NCBI RefSeq assembly: GCF_021018895.1
Contig: NC_079376.1
Location: 18,884,001 to 18,948,000 of the forward strand
Direction: 5' to 3'
Length of the DNA stretch: 64,000 nucleotides
Source: Seriola aureovittata
Lineage: Eukaryota; Chordata; Actinopteri; Carangiformes; Carangidae
Of this stretch, positions 28,116-41,304 are shown piece by piece (positions within the stretch are counted from its first letter, which is position 1; each line of letters opens with the position of its first letter). The translations under genes and the position numbers were made by a program. Below the pieces are notes generated by a model. The model was not told where the DNA came from. It did no database searches and was given only the letters and a program-made list of their open reading frames with translations.

Positions 28116-28610
28116 GACAGACAACCCAAAAACAACCTGCCTCTGGCTCTGGCTGTCACCGGTACAGAGGCAAAAAAACAGTCAAACAGTCTCTCATACA
28201 CCACCGTGTGTTTGATCCCTAATAAAAGTGTTGATAGCCAATGCAAACAATGTTGACTGTGAGAAACAACATCTGGACCTTGTGCACACATGCAGGGCAT
28301 TTCCCTTCAGTAACTGCCGCACCAAGTGTTTCCTTGCTGTTGTTAAACAGGAGGAATCCTCTCAGGCAGGCGGCGAGGACGTCCTTTCAGTGGACTCCCT
28401 CAGTCTCCCTGTAAAGAGACAGCACTATACACTGGAGCGCTGACAGACCTATTCATTCCATTACAAACAGACAGAGCCTAGTCAATACCCAGTGTACGAG
28501 AGGCTGAGACAAAGCAGAAGCTTTAAGAGGCATCACCGGAAGGAGGTCAGACATATCTTCGCTGCTCATTTGCGTGTATGAATGCTTTCATGCACGTCCG
28601 TTTTATTAGG

Positions 28611-28643
28611 TTGCACTGAGGCCGTAAATAGGCCTCAGTGCAA
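28611..28643. other. Perfect 13-bp inverted repeat with 7-base loop
   Basis: TTGCACTGAGGCC at 28611-28623 pairs with GGCCTCAGTGCAA at 28631-28643. It sits in otherwise unique sequence. Confidence 0.85.
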
Positions 28644-29081
28644 TTAGTAATAATTGAGGAGCATTTTAGCGTCTGTGTGCACATGTGAGTACGAGTGTAG
28701 TGAATTGATCGTGCCCTAAGCCCGGCACCCGGCGGTGAGGTAATGGATGATGCTGCTGAGCGCTATCTGAACCCTCTGACCTCTGCCAGCTTGACTGACA
28801 GAGCGGGGAGAGGATCAGAGAGCATATAGAGAGGGCGAGCAACACAGCGTACACCCCGAAGACAGCAAACAGCGTCGCAGAGCTTATAGAGACAGGAGCC
28901 ACCAATTTAATTCAGTTGTTCTCTAATTACAACGCTCAGATGGTTTTAATGATTTGCGCTGTAGACATGATGGCTGTGTGATCACATCTGGCTCCAACTA
29001 CTCTCTCAGCTATCTCCACATCTCACAGGGATGACTCCCCACAATGCCACTACAGCGGCCGTTTGCAGCTGCACAGGAGGT

Positions 29082-29330
29082 TTAAAGGTCCCATGTGTCA
29101 CACTTTTCTGTTGTTTTATTGGAAGATATGTTTTCCATATGAAGAAATATCCATGGGTTTAAGTACCAAAGACCATCTCAATATGGTTTTACATCTTCCC
29201 TCTCTCGCTTCTCTCTGGAGCTCTAGCAAAAACATAGCGATCTGGGTCGGTCTCTGAGCCTTTCTTCTGATTGGATGACTGCTTTCTGAGTAAGGCACGG
29301 CCAAGCCAACCACAGGTATTAGACTGTAGC
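29082..29330 (-). mobile_element. MITE copy B, starting TTAAAGGTCCCATG
   Basis: TTAAAGGTCCCATG at 29082 is the complement of copy A's right end. On the minus strand the same interior blocks follow in the same order as in copy A: the CCAATCAGAAG block, GCTCCAGAGAGAAGC, GGAAGATGTAAAA and TGAGATGGTCTTTGG. The far boundary is approximate. Confidence 0.7.
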
Positions 29331-32115
29331 TTACAATTGTAGATGGGTAAAACTTACCAGTAAATCCAAGTGGTAAGTCAGCGCTGATATTAGCCAAATA
29401 GACGGTCAAAGTTGGACCAAAATGCTCTGGTATTTCAGAAAAAAATAAACTTTAGCCACTGGTCTCTAATATCACTATCCTTGGGAAGGCTGAACAATGA
29501 TATATTGGCTTCCTGACATCCAACAAGTGGTTAATAAAGTGTAAACAACAACAAATAAAATGTTGGACAGTATGTCCAGGTGGGCCATGCTGGGGGTTGT
29601 GACTGTATAGTTGTGATATCACAATGATGGATGTCCTGACAGATAATTTTTAGGCAGGGTGTCTGAATCATCATTTCTCCGTGGACTATGTGTGTTGATT
29701 CATTTCACATTTATTTGGCTCCTAAATTTATATAGCACTTAGACCTAGACCCAGTATGTCAAGTATGTTGAGGATAAATCCAAAGCCATGCAAACATGTT
29801 ACACAGTGAAAACACTAAAATGCTGAATAATTGCACATCTGCTGTAAATCAACTGAATCCTTTCAGTGGTTGTTCAACTTTTTTCTTCACTGCATACACA
29901 GAATGTTTTCCTTCCTCTGGGGACTATTGACAATACAGACCAAAGCAAACACTCGCTATTCCAATCCCACTCCACTGGTTCAGCCAATCTTGAAGGAAAT
30001 GAGGGAACCACATTTAGTTTTTGCTGAGCTCAAGAGTTTCCTACATTTCTAAAGAAAGAAACAGCATCTGAAGACAAGGGGAAAGTGATGAGAGTCAACT
30101 TGCTCCAGAGTAAACTTTCTTTACTTGAGTCAGCTCCTGCAGTCTCATTTGAGTGGATTTCCTCATGTGTCGTCCATTCAGGCTGTCCATGGTTGGCCCG
30201 AGTTGTCTGTGGTGATTGGTGTAAGGCGAGGGAGTCCAGAGCAGCACACTTATCCTCTATTGATCTACAGATGGTGAGCATGTAGGGTTGCTCAATCCAG
30301 CACAGCACGGGGAAGTATTTAGAGCTCCTCATACTGTTGAGAAATTGTAGCATTTCTCTTCTGATATACTGAACCCTTCCAGGAAGTGAGCAGCATTTTA
30401 AAGAAATTCTCTCGTTTTGTCTGAGGAAATATGAACTTTAATGACACTGTAGTTGCATATTTTTCCATTTTTTCAAAAGAGGATAAAAACTTCTTCTTTT
30501 TTCTTTTTACTTAATTGTTGAAACAGTTTCAAGTCTCTGGAGTGGGGGTGGGGGGGTACTCTGGAGCACATCACAATATGAATACAAGACATTTTTACAC
30601 TGGTTGTGTACCGTTAGCAGTTTAAGATGTTTATCACTTCACAGCGTTTCACATTTGTGAGGGGGCATTGCTGTCACGATTGTGTTCCACTCGGAAAGCA
30701 GAAGCAGGTTTGGCTGAAGGTCAAGTCATGCTCATTCAGAGCTAGTTCATAGGACGGGTTGTTCTACCACTTCAGAAATCCCTCCTCCCCACACACTACT
30801 GTTCAAATCAGTGGTTATTAAAGTGCTCATTGAGGGGTCCCCAGCAAAATTCACTATTATTCCATCCATAACTAACACAATGACAGAATGTATGACTACT
30901 TTGGTAATGGGTTTCAAACACTCTCTATGATAAAACATCTAGACGCAAAAATCTTATCAAATGGGGGGTCTGTGATTATATATATATATATATACCTGTT
31001 TTTAGGCTTCTCTCTTGGAAGACATTCATGGTGTTCCGCTCATTTGTTCACATGAAAAATGGCAAAAGTAGTTTTATAGAGCTTACAGAGAGGTTCTTGG
31101 AAAGAATTTTGGAAAGTTATAAAAATGGTCGGACACAACTCCCCCAATCTGATATCTAAAGTGTGGGAGGGAGGGGGTTTCCAAAGCTAATCAACTTCAC
31201 AACAAGGCGTAGGAGTGTACTTGCAGGTTAAGCTTCAAGCGACTGGGTGGCATTTGGCATGGAGGTGGTTGACTGACATTTAGGAGCAGTCATCTTCTGC
31301 ACTGTGCCACTGGGTTCAGTGTGTCATAGTGTCAACGGTAGGTTACAAATATTAATAAAGACCACATAGTGTTAAATCACTCTCTGGTACAGATCAGTTT
31401 TATTTTGACCAAATTAATACATATGTCAAAACAAAAAGCTGGATATATTTACTGATTTCTTCACAAAACATTTTTACTTCCGTTCAGCTTTAAGGAAATC
31501 AGTCCATTGTCCATCGCTGGATAAAAACACCATGACGACAACAATAATCACACGTTTGGCAATAACAACTATGTTGTTTATTTTTGTTATTGTAGTCATT
31601 AAAACTTCATATCCATGGGAAGCAGAGGGCTGGACATTGGTATGTCAACACTAGCCAGCAATATCATTTCAACTATTTCCTGCAGTTTGTTTACATTTAG
31701 TCTGGTGGTGAAACTGAACAAAGGTTAGAAGTTTGTCAGGGCTGTGATGAAGGCCTCCTAAAACTGTTGTGCTTTCAGAGCACTTCCATATTTTTTCTCT
31801 ATAATTACCAATCTACGTTCAGTGCATTATTTTCTGTGATTAAATGACTTAGGAAATGGAACAAGCTAAAGATATGACAAAACAATAACTTCCAGCCTGT
31901 ATTTTTTTTGTTGGCACTCAGCTATGAATAAATTGTTTTCAGCCAGGTTTAAACAGCTGGGGGCAAGTGTGTATGTGTGTGTCTACTTACTGCATATGCA
32001 TTAGAATAGATCTCTGATGGGAAGCTGGGTTTGCTCTGCCTGTGTCCTTCCCTTTTCTATGTGACACTGAGCAGCTCAGAGGCAGCAGAGGAGTCGCTGC
32101 CTGCCACGGAGATCA
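29331..32115. other. No gene recognised
   Basis: AT-rich unique sequence with a (TA) run at 30975-30994. No coding or repeat signature was recognised. Confidence 0.6.
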
Positions 32116-32163
32116 AAACACACGCACACACACACACACACACACGCACACACACACACACGC

Positions 32164-32248
<85 letters not shown>
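32116..32248. repeat. (CA)n microsatellite with CG interruptions
   Basis: About 130 bases of CA carry several CACG variants in the first third, then a pure 80-base run. Confidence 0.97.
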
Positions 32249-32250
<2 letters not shown>

Positions 32251-32398
32251 CAACCAGAGTTTATGACCTGCAAAGTTTGGGAGTGCAGTTTAATAATGCT
32301 CACTTACAAATGCCAATTGTTGACCTGACATTTAGAGAAATATTAACACACAATACATTTGTGGATGTGAATGAAGGTGGAGTAGATACACATCTGTG

Positions 32399-32402
<4 letters not shown>

Positions 32403-32467
<65 letters not shown>
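32403..32467. repeat. (AC)n microsatellite
   Basis: About 63 bases of pure AC, only 155 bases from the array ending at 32248. Confidence 0.97.
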
Positions 32468-32468
<1 letters not shown>

Positions 32469-33104
32469 CAGTCACAGTACAGTCAGAACCTACATTCACA
32501 CGTTCACACTTCTCATCATAAACAGACAGTCAGCCAGCTCTGTGTATGCTCTTATAAAAAGTGTCAGTTCAAGTGAGAATACTTCACCGCTACATGACAA
32601 ACTTCACACAGCTGCTTCATTACATAACAACAAGATTTGGATGTTGGTTACAAACAAATGAAAAATCCTTTCCAAAGTTGATAGTTACTTAAATCCATAC
32701 AAGTTTTACAGCGTAAACATTCATCATGTTTCCTGGGTTTATCCAGCTAAACTCATTATATAATTATTGTTGAATAAATTCATAAAGACAACGAGAATCA
32801 GAAAGTGATTAAAGAATCTCTCTTCTACCAAATGCGGTCAGGCTGACACCAATGATTGTCAGGAAGCTCTTGAGTTGTCCACAGAGATCTGTCGCGTAAC
32901 ACAATGTGGTTTGGAACAGATATAGAAGTATATATTGGAAGCTAAATATATGAGCAAAAACGGCTAATTAGTAAAAAGAAAGGGCTTAAAATAAATAACC
33001 AATACGATGTCTGTCCAAGTCTAACAAACCAATGAACGTTTGGCATCAACAGATCGAGTACAGATGATGAAAGACTTAATAATATTTCCTTTTCTTTTTT
33101 TAGC

Positions 33105-33365
33105 CATACTGGTGGCACGGCTCAGTGTCGGTCTGTCAGTCAATCACCCACTTTGGTCAAGACTAAAAAATCTCAACATCCACAGGATGTATTGGCAAAA
33201 AGGTTTGTAAGAACCCAGAAGAGATGAATCTGAAAGACTTTGGTGATGCTTAACCACTGGCTCCACCAGCAGATTGACAATGGTGGGTTTGACTGAAATG
33301 TCTGAACAGCTTTTGGATGGATCGCCATGAAATTTGGAACACACTGTACATGCACGGTGCTCAGA
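33105..33365 (-). repeat. Dispersed repeat with ~142-base units, copy 2 (reverse)
   Basis: On the minus strand, TTCCAAATTTCATGGCGATCCATCC and ACATTTCAGTCAAACCCACC near 33280-33340 match the unit core of the copies at 1490 and 45120. CACCAAAGTC follows further on. The minus-strand end (CAAAGTGGGTGATTGACTGACAG) resembles the end of copy 1 (AAAGTGGCAGACTGACC). Confidence 0.65.
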
Positions 33366-34164
33366 GGCTGAATCGTAATACATATGCTGATCCTTTTACT
33401 TTTTACCTCAGGTTTATGATAAAATACATGACTGGCTGCATGTTTGCAGCCTCACACAGTACTAGCATGGCTGAAGAACATATTGTATTGGGATTGACAA
33501 ACACATTGACAGACCAAAATATACTGAATTTTTTACCCGTGATAATGATTCACTTTTCACAGGGAAATCTTGTTTATCATAGTCAGAGAACTTTTAGTCA
33601 CAAAAAGCATTTACCTTCTTTTCCAATTGACCTACTTATGAATTGACCGTATGAGGAGGAATTAGTTTCCAATTTAAGTCAAATTGAAGTCTGTTTTTAT
33701 CCACACCAGCTCAGCATTAAACAGAAGCATCTGTATTGGACTGGACTAGAAGTGCTGACTTTAATAAAATACTTAAGTAGAAGTGTCTGCAGTGTGTTCA
33801 GAGATAACGTCCTCTGAAAGGATCATTGATGAGCAACCAATGTGCTTTTTACGCAATCATGTGTTTCATCCAAAGCCCTTTTCATCAGCAGCTTACACGA
33901 CTATTGAGAACACCATAGCACGTATATTAGATTTATCACTTGTGCTGGACGCTGTTGAAATAGACATTTGGACAAGAGAGCAGACAGTGTGTCATTCGGC
34001 TCTCTCCCCAGCTGACCCTCTGATGGGCCTAGTGATAGAAAAGATGATCATAAAGCATTTTACATAAGAAGGAGATTGAACGGGATTATGACGGTGGCGA
34101 ATGTACACAGCCTTGCACATAAACACACTGTTAGCAATGGAGGGCGGCAACAATGCAACAAGGC

Positions 34165-34166
<2 letters not shown>

Positions 34167-34204
<38 letters not shown>
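34167..34204. repeat. (CA)19 microsatellite
   Basis: A pure CA run. It creates a poly-Cys/Val frame on the minus strand that is not a gene. Confidence 0.96.
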
Positions 34205-34206
<2 letters not shown>

Positions 34207-34635
34207 TGTGATTTGGGTCAACCAGTAGTGGACCAAGGTTTTAATCCTGCTAATGACTAAAACCTGTCTGACTCTTGTGGCCTTTACCGTGGCTCGGTCC
34301 TGCCAGAGGTCACAATCTGAGGACGCACTCATCAGCACGCTGCTAGTTTCTGCTGCTGCTTTGGCTTTGATGAAAAGGGAGATGAAAGGGAGGAGGCAAG
34401 GAGAGACAGAGTGTTTTGTTTCCTCTCCGCCAGCAGAGGAAATACTGCTTGAGCAGGGTGTGGGAACGCCAAAGCCAGCAGCTAGGGGCTCAGCAGGGCG
34501 CCGAAGGCCTCCTTGGCAGGATGCAAGCAAAGGGGATTGTGGGAAATTACACGGGATTAGAGCGGGCGTCTAATGCCCTCATCCAGCGGGACATTTTCAT
34601 CAAGAAACAGGGCTGTCGGACAGGCACAAAGACAG

Positions 34636-34636
34636 C

Positions 34637-34680
<44 letters not shown>

Positions 34681-34688
34681 GGGAGAGA
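34636..34688. repeat. (GA)n microsatellite
   Basis: GA repeats with GGGAGA variants near the end. Confidence 0.95.
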
Positions 34689-37659
34689 AACCTCAACCGA
34701 CCCTTTTTTCCAGCTCCCCAGGATTAGACCTTACAGAAACCTTCTTTCTTCTCCTTTGTGTTGCTTTTGCAAGCTGGCACTTCTTTGCGCAACTGTCTGT
34801 GCATGTAGAAAGAGAAAGGGCGACAATAAAAAGGAGAAGCAGTGAGGATGCTGATGGGTGAACGTCCTGCTGTTTAAGTTGTGATTGGGTTTGTGGGTCT
34901 CTGCTGCTACTATACTTTCCTCTTCCCTCCTCCCTCCATCACTCCACATGGGGTTTATCACAAAGTAGCTCCTGAGACGTTGGTAGTTCCTATAGTCCCA
35001 GCACAGACCCCCCTGAATAATGAGAGTTTAATCTCAGGCCCTGAACTCATTGGGCATTTGTTTTTAGATTGGTGCTTCCTTTCTAAAACTAACACTTCCT
35101 AAAGCTACAAACTCTTGTTGGCTTTATAAAGCATTCCCTTTACTCCCAAATAAAGGGAACTGAAAGTGCCATACCAAGCAGTTAATATCTAAATTTGAAC
35201 CAGATACACTATTGGATAAGTTGGTCAAATGCCCATGAACTTTACTTGGTGACATTTTGTGACAAAGAAGTTTATTTATGTACTTGTGCTGCACAGAGGT
35301 CGTATGGAGGTGATAGCTGTGTGGTGGGTGCACGCAACAAATGTCTTTAAATACCTGAGGCCGAGTTTTGTGTCCTGTAACTCAGTGTTGACGTGTTAAA
35401 CATTTAACCAAGACCTCTATTTTCCCTTAACATTAAAAGGCCCTAAAAATGTATTTTCTCAATCAGTTTCTTACAGTGAGTTATAGGTTCCTGCATTAAC
35501 ATGTCATTTTCTGTTTTTGTTATTTCACATGAAACAAATTTGTATTTCTGTATATTTTTTTCAGGATTCAGCAACATGTGAATCAGAATCCGATGACAGT
35601 ATTTGGACTGTCAACATCTGATCAAGCCACTTTGAACTTTGAGTGTTTCTTATTCGGTCAACATTATATAATGTTGGGGAAATGCTAACGATTTGAAGTT
35701 TTCATGGACTTTAATCAAGTGTTTTGAGTTGCCTAGACATAATCATAACATTATTAATTAAACACAATTGCCACAGGTAGATATAATAAGGAATACAAAC
35801 GAAATACATTACAGCGTCAGTTTTCTGAAGTGTTTGTCGGAACATCAAACACCTTCTGAAACCCCCTCCCTCTCTATGTTTCCCATGTCAGATCAAACAA
35901 TTTATATAACTTTTAGAAAGTGACAAGCTGACATGTCTGTCATACCTGTTGTACGCAGGAATGACAAAGTGTGCTGACCTGAGACAGACTCTTCTCTGAA
36001 GCTTTCTTTTTCTTCACACAAAAACGTCCATGATTGGCTTTGAAGTGAGACTGTCCAAAACTAAGAGCAGTTATCCCTGTTTGGACACTTATCATGTCTT
36101 TCCCCTTAGTATGATGACAGGCTTTTTATCACACCTTTGAATGTGACTGCTCAGAACAACTATAAACATTTTTGCCTTCAGACATGTTCTTGACATTTGG
36201 TACAATATAGTTTGTTTCAAGCATGCCCCCTGCCACTACTTTTACTTTTACTTTACAGACATTTTGAGACATAGTTCATTGAAATGTTTCTCATTTGCTA
36301 TTGCAAAATAGTAATGTATAATCCAATTTCTAGGAGACAGGGTTGTTAGTAGAGAACTTGTACTTCAGTGGCAGATGGGGACATTCTCTGGTCATGATTA
36401 CTCCCTGTTCTTCTGGATATGTGTCCATTGTCAAAGAGACATCAATGGCTCTTTGTCACTCAGTCAAAATGTACCACCAGTCAGGGCTGACTCCTCAGCT
36501 GAACTGCCTTGTCCATGAGGTAAGGAAGTCCATAAAAGTGACAAAACGGGCTAAATCCCTGCTGCTTTTAAAGACAGGCTGTAAAATCAGATGACTTTAC
36601 TGCCACTTTAGTCATCCTAATGATTCAGGACATTTTAACAGACTGAGGAGTGAAAAACAGCAATCCTCAGCATACATTTCCTATGGTTAGCAAGGGTGGA
36701 AAAACAGGAAGCCGCTTCCTTTAAAAGGCAAAATAAAAACTTAATGGTCTTTTTAATATTTGGGTTGCCAGGTGCTGCTTACTCTGGCATGCATTTTCCC
36801 CTTGACTTGGCTGGGCTTATTCTCTATGGGTCTCTGTTGAATGCTGTGGGAGAAGCCATTCACTAACCTTGTAGTGGTTTACATGCCCATTAAATCAGGC
36901 TTAAACAGTGCCTATATAGACATGACTGCTTTGTGTAATTAGTCGTGGAGGGATAATTGCAAGGTCACTGAGTGTTATTGTGAGCAATCTGATTAAAAAT
37001 CCTTCAATTCTGGCCAGACTAACTAATAAGATGTTAGACCTTGAGAAGTAATGGAATAATAGGGCTTTGCAAATATATTCAAGAAAGCATTAAATTTTAA
37101 CCTTTCACACAGGTTTTAGAAAACATGTCAGTTTAAAGGTTATTCATCTCTAATTTAGCCAGCTTTTTAAATTTCATTTACATGAGAGGATCAGATTATG
37201 TCCTTCGATGGCAGATTTCTTTGTGCGATTTGCTATGAATGCCATATTTTATAAACATACAGAGGATATGTTTGAGATCCACAGCAGAACAAATCAGTGA
37301 ACTCCAATCAACTCGATTTTCCTTCTTTGTTACTTTTGGGTCATGTAATTTAAACACCTGCTGAATCATTGGTAGCTCCAACATACTGTGTGTTGTGTTG
37401 GGTCCACCCAAAGAAAGGAGGTGGTCTAGCTAGCATTAGCTGTCTCTCTTGCCTGGGTCCAAATATGTTGATGGAAATGACCAGAGTGTCAAAACTCACG
37501 GCTGTGGTAGTCCTGTAGCCTCACGTTACACGTTACATGTTACACGTACATGTACACATACAAGCTTTAATTTACTACCAAGAAATCACAGACTGGACTA
37601 AGGAACGATTAGCATCAACCTTTCGGCTAGCTACATGTCATTGTGGACGACGGACCTGA
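34689..37659. other. No gene recognised
   Basis: Low-GC unique sequence with no frame over 85 codons and no repeat I could name. Confidence 0.6.
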
Positions 37660-37726
37660 AGTCATAATATGGAATATGGATCGGTCATACAACCCCACTT
37701 CAAATAATCAAAACTATCACTTTAAA
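37660..37726 (-). mobile_element. Solo or truncated end of the 26.5-kb foldback family
   Basis: Read on the minus strand, this ends in TTAAAGTGATAGTTTTGATT followed by ATTTGAAGTGGGGTTGTATGA, matching the arm of the element at 26498-27022. No matching left arm was seen in the preceding 600 bases, so the copy is truncated or its other end has decayed. Confidence 0.6.
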
Positions 37727-39702
37727 TTAGTTCACTTTGAATTGACTTGCTGAGCTGACTCCATGACAACGGCAGCTTATGTTCATGGGTATTGTAGTAT
37801 TTAGTCATTCGCCATACCAAAATGACAGACGATGATTTCTCAGAAACAAGTTGAGATAAATGAATCTGGTGGTATTAACATAAATATATTTGATCATCAC
37901 ATAAAGCACGAGACTCCTGTGTTTCTATGTTAAGTAACACAGAGGATAAAATAGAAATGGAAATAAAACTTTTTTTTTTCTTTTTGGTAATTACAGCTTT
38001 TACTAAACAAGTTCATAAGTCAAACCAAAAAGGAAGGATATATAGAACAGATTTCTTCTCAAAAATTAATTTTAATTTCAGTTTGATTTGGCACCTGGTG
38101 AATTATATTAAATATGAGAGGAGTACGAGTAGCCTACTGTTTATTTTATGAGCCTATAAAACTGTACTTTTAACACCACAGAAAGCATGCTGCAACTGCC
38201 AATAAACACAAACTCGAGGTCACATGATTCTGGTTTACTAATCCTTCCAAGAATCAAAAACTGTAGGCGGCAGGACTTTCCAAAGCAGAACACCACTAAT
38301 ATGGAATAGCCACGAATAAGAACAGGGTACAGACAGTCTCAGTGTTCAATCCCAAAGACTGTGGTTCTCCTCTGTCTCCTCAGGGCTCATAGCCTAAAAC
38401 ATCCAGGAGCAACAGGGTCCTTCTCCTGCACGTTTCCACCTCGCTAGTCTCCCGTCTCCAGGAAGCTGCAAATCCTCTCTACAGTTAGAGTGAACGGTGG
38501 ACACACAGTGATGTATAGCTTGTATTTTATGATGCATAACAAGAGTGATTAGTCAGAGAGCTAATTATTTCTTTTGAGAAGTGTGGGGAGAGACCGCAGG
38601 CTTTGTCAGGAAGCATTTTTCATATATTGTTTGAAGTGAACCTCAACAACCCAAGGCAGGCAGGGGAAACAAAGTGTGTAGCGGTTTTGTGCATACAGTT
38701 TTGCATTTGCCACAAAGAACACTTCATTCTTCTACTTCATTTAGGTATTTTCCCTAAGCCGTCCTCTCTTTTTTATATTTATTTTTTACATCAGTGACTC
38801 AGTTTCCCACCTCAAAACCAGTTTGTTTAGCCATAAACCACACAGGGTGTCAAGTGTAAAGTAGCCATAAAACAAACAATGTAAAATGAGAGGAGGTTTG
38901 CCCTATCAGTGACACAATATCAGCAGTTTTAATTCTGAACCTACCTTGCTTCTAACATCTTTTATCTGTGCTCCCACCGACATTGGGGGAGTTTCACACA
39001 TTCAACTCAAAAATATGTCATTACACGCTGCTTTGCATTGCTGCTGAGCAAGTGAGTGAGTCATATTTGTGCAACCCTGAGGCAGGAAGTGGCACAATCA
39101 GCAGTGACTTAAAGCAGAATGAAGTTCATTGTTATTGTTATTATGGAGATCAGTTGTTGCTGCTACAACTGGAAATGTTGAATCAGGATGTAAAAGTAGT
39201 AATAAAAAATCTTATTGTCATTTAAATGAAAGAAAGAAAAAAAAACGTCACTAAAATCCATAAAAGAGTCTGACAATTCACAATGGGTAGTAACTAGAAC
39301 AAATGTTGGTACAGGATCTTCACATGCAGCCACCGGTGAGTGCACTAAATATACAGCTTGTCCGGTGAAAAATCAACAGTGTCACAGCTGGCAGGCTGTT
39401 TGTGCTGCCCCGACAACAGCCGAGCTCTATAAACAATGCTGCAGTACAGCCGCCTCCCCACAGATCACATACACACACCCCCACACATGCACATGCACAC
39501 GCACCCCACCAGTGCACTTGTTTGCATTCCCTGCTGCATGACATCACCGCTTGGGGGTCAAAACCCCACGAGCCGATTGGTTGGCCGCAGCAGAAATGCT
39601 GATCAGGTCCAAAGATCACAAAGTCGTGACAAGAGGTGACATCAGCGTGTGGAGCTTAGTTAATGGCCGAGAGATGCCTGGATGACTCTAAAGCAACATC
39701 CT

Positions 39703-39707
<5 letters not shown>
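37727..39707. other. No gene recognised
   Basis: AT-rich unique sequence. A CA-rich interrupted patch at 39465-39510 creates a His/Thr frame of no significance. Confidence 0.6.
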
Positions 39708-39772
<65 letters not shown>

Positions 39773-39808
39773 ACACACACACAGTCACAGTCACAGTCAC
39801 AGTCACAC
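39708..39808. repeat. Compound (CA)n-(CAGTCA)n microsatellite
   Basis: CA repeats to about 39782 with one TC interruption, followed by four copies of a CAGTCA hexamer. Confidence 0.96.
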
Positions 39809-40694
39809 AAAGCAAAGCAGCTTTCAGCAAATGCTACGTGCGCTGTGGCCTTTTGCTCCAGCTAATATGCTGAGGAGGATGTGAAGCAGCTGAGAGTGAG
39901 TTGTGCTGTAAATAAAAAATGTGCTGTGGTTGAGCTTTGAATCTGTGTTTCTTATTGACTCTCACTTCCACTGTTTATGATGATTTGACATTATGACAGA
40001 GCGGTGTGCTGTGACCGCCAAAACACATGTCTGTAATGTCTGTAAGTGCCATGCAGACACTGTTATGTATTATTATTAATCAATTCTTATTACTTATGGT
40101 ATTACTCCAGTAACTCAAAACCCCACAACAGTTTAATTATGTTGGACTTAGATTTACTTCAAATTTGGATCTGACATCAGTATCTGCTGTGCATGTCTAC
40201 AGATGGCCCACATACAACACATTCTTTTAGTCTCATCAGCATTTTTCTACTTGTAAATCATACCCTCCTAATATTTTGGTTGCTTAAATTTATTATTACC
40301 AACAAGGTTCACAGTTTCCTTTTTTTTTTTCCAATTGTTTTATTAAAATCGAAAACTCAGATTTTTTTATAAGAAACAAAGTGGTTTAAGCAAATTTTTC
40401 ACTCAAATTGTATGTATTCACATAACTAGCAATTAAGGAATGTGGAAAAATCACAAACAACCTGGTTACGCTTCAGATTCAGCAGCATTTTGTATTTTTT
40501 TACTCAAATATTACCTGTTTTCAAAAATTCTGATCAAACACTGATCCATTTCAAATAAAAACGCAAAAATCAAACTGATGACCGTATCAATATGAGATTG
40601 CATGTTTTCTACCAACAGTGTCTAACATCATTTTCTCACAGTATTTTGGTTTGAAAAGTCTTAAATTGGTAGTGTGGTGACTTTTTTCCACAAA

Positions 40695-41139
40695 GTAATG
40701 GTTTGGCATTTGTGGAAATATGTCTTTTTGCTTTGTTGCTACCACTCTCATGCATGTCTGTATGGGAAATGAAAAATGTAGCTTGGCTCTGTCCAAAAGT
40801 AACAACTGCTTCCCAGCTCCTCTAAATCTCACTAATTAACACTTGTTTGTTTAATTTGCACAAAAGCCAAAAATGTAAAATGAAAAACTGTGGTTTTACA
40901 AGGTGTTACGTGCCAGACTATTTATTGGCAGAGCACAGTGACTTACTGGAGGCAACCAGCAGAGAAAGAGCCAAGCTAGCTGTATCCCCATTTCCAGTCT
41001 TAATGCTAAGCTAAGCTAACTGGCTGTGGGGGTAGCTTCATAATTACTGTACACAACATGAGAGTGGTACCAATACCTTCATCTTACTTTTTCATCTAAA
41101 GTTTTTTGTTTTCCAAAAAATGTCAACCCATTCCCTTAA
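40695..41139. mobile_element. Teleost MITE with CATTTxxxGAAATA ends
   Basis: The left end (TAATGGTTTGGCATTTGTGG) and right end (complement of AAAAAATGTCAACCCATTCC) form degenerate inverted repeats. The interior contains TTAATGCTAAGCTAAGCTAA and a stretch around TGCCAGACTATTTATTGGCA that I recall from an abundant fish DNA element. There is no coding capacity. A partial copy lies at 58982-59040. Confidence 0.7.
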
Positions 41140-41232
41140 TACACTCTTAAGATGGGTATTCATAGACTCTTAATCAGAAATCTACATAAGGGGAGGGTGG
41201 GGGGAATACTGTGAATGTGTGTGGTTGTGTAT

Positions 41233-41236
<4 letters not shown>

Positions 41237-41302
<66 letters not shown>
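41237..41302. repeat. (TG)n microsatellite
   Basis: Two pure TG blocks are separated by a single TATG. Confidence 0.97.

Positions 41303-41304
<2 letters not shown>

Noticed and set aside
37520..37560. ACACGTTAC-type short tandem repeats
   Set aside because: Only about four imperfect copies over 40 bases, too short and irregular to call an array.
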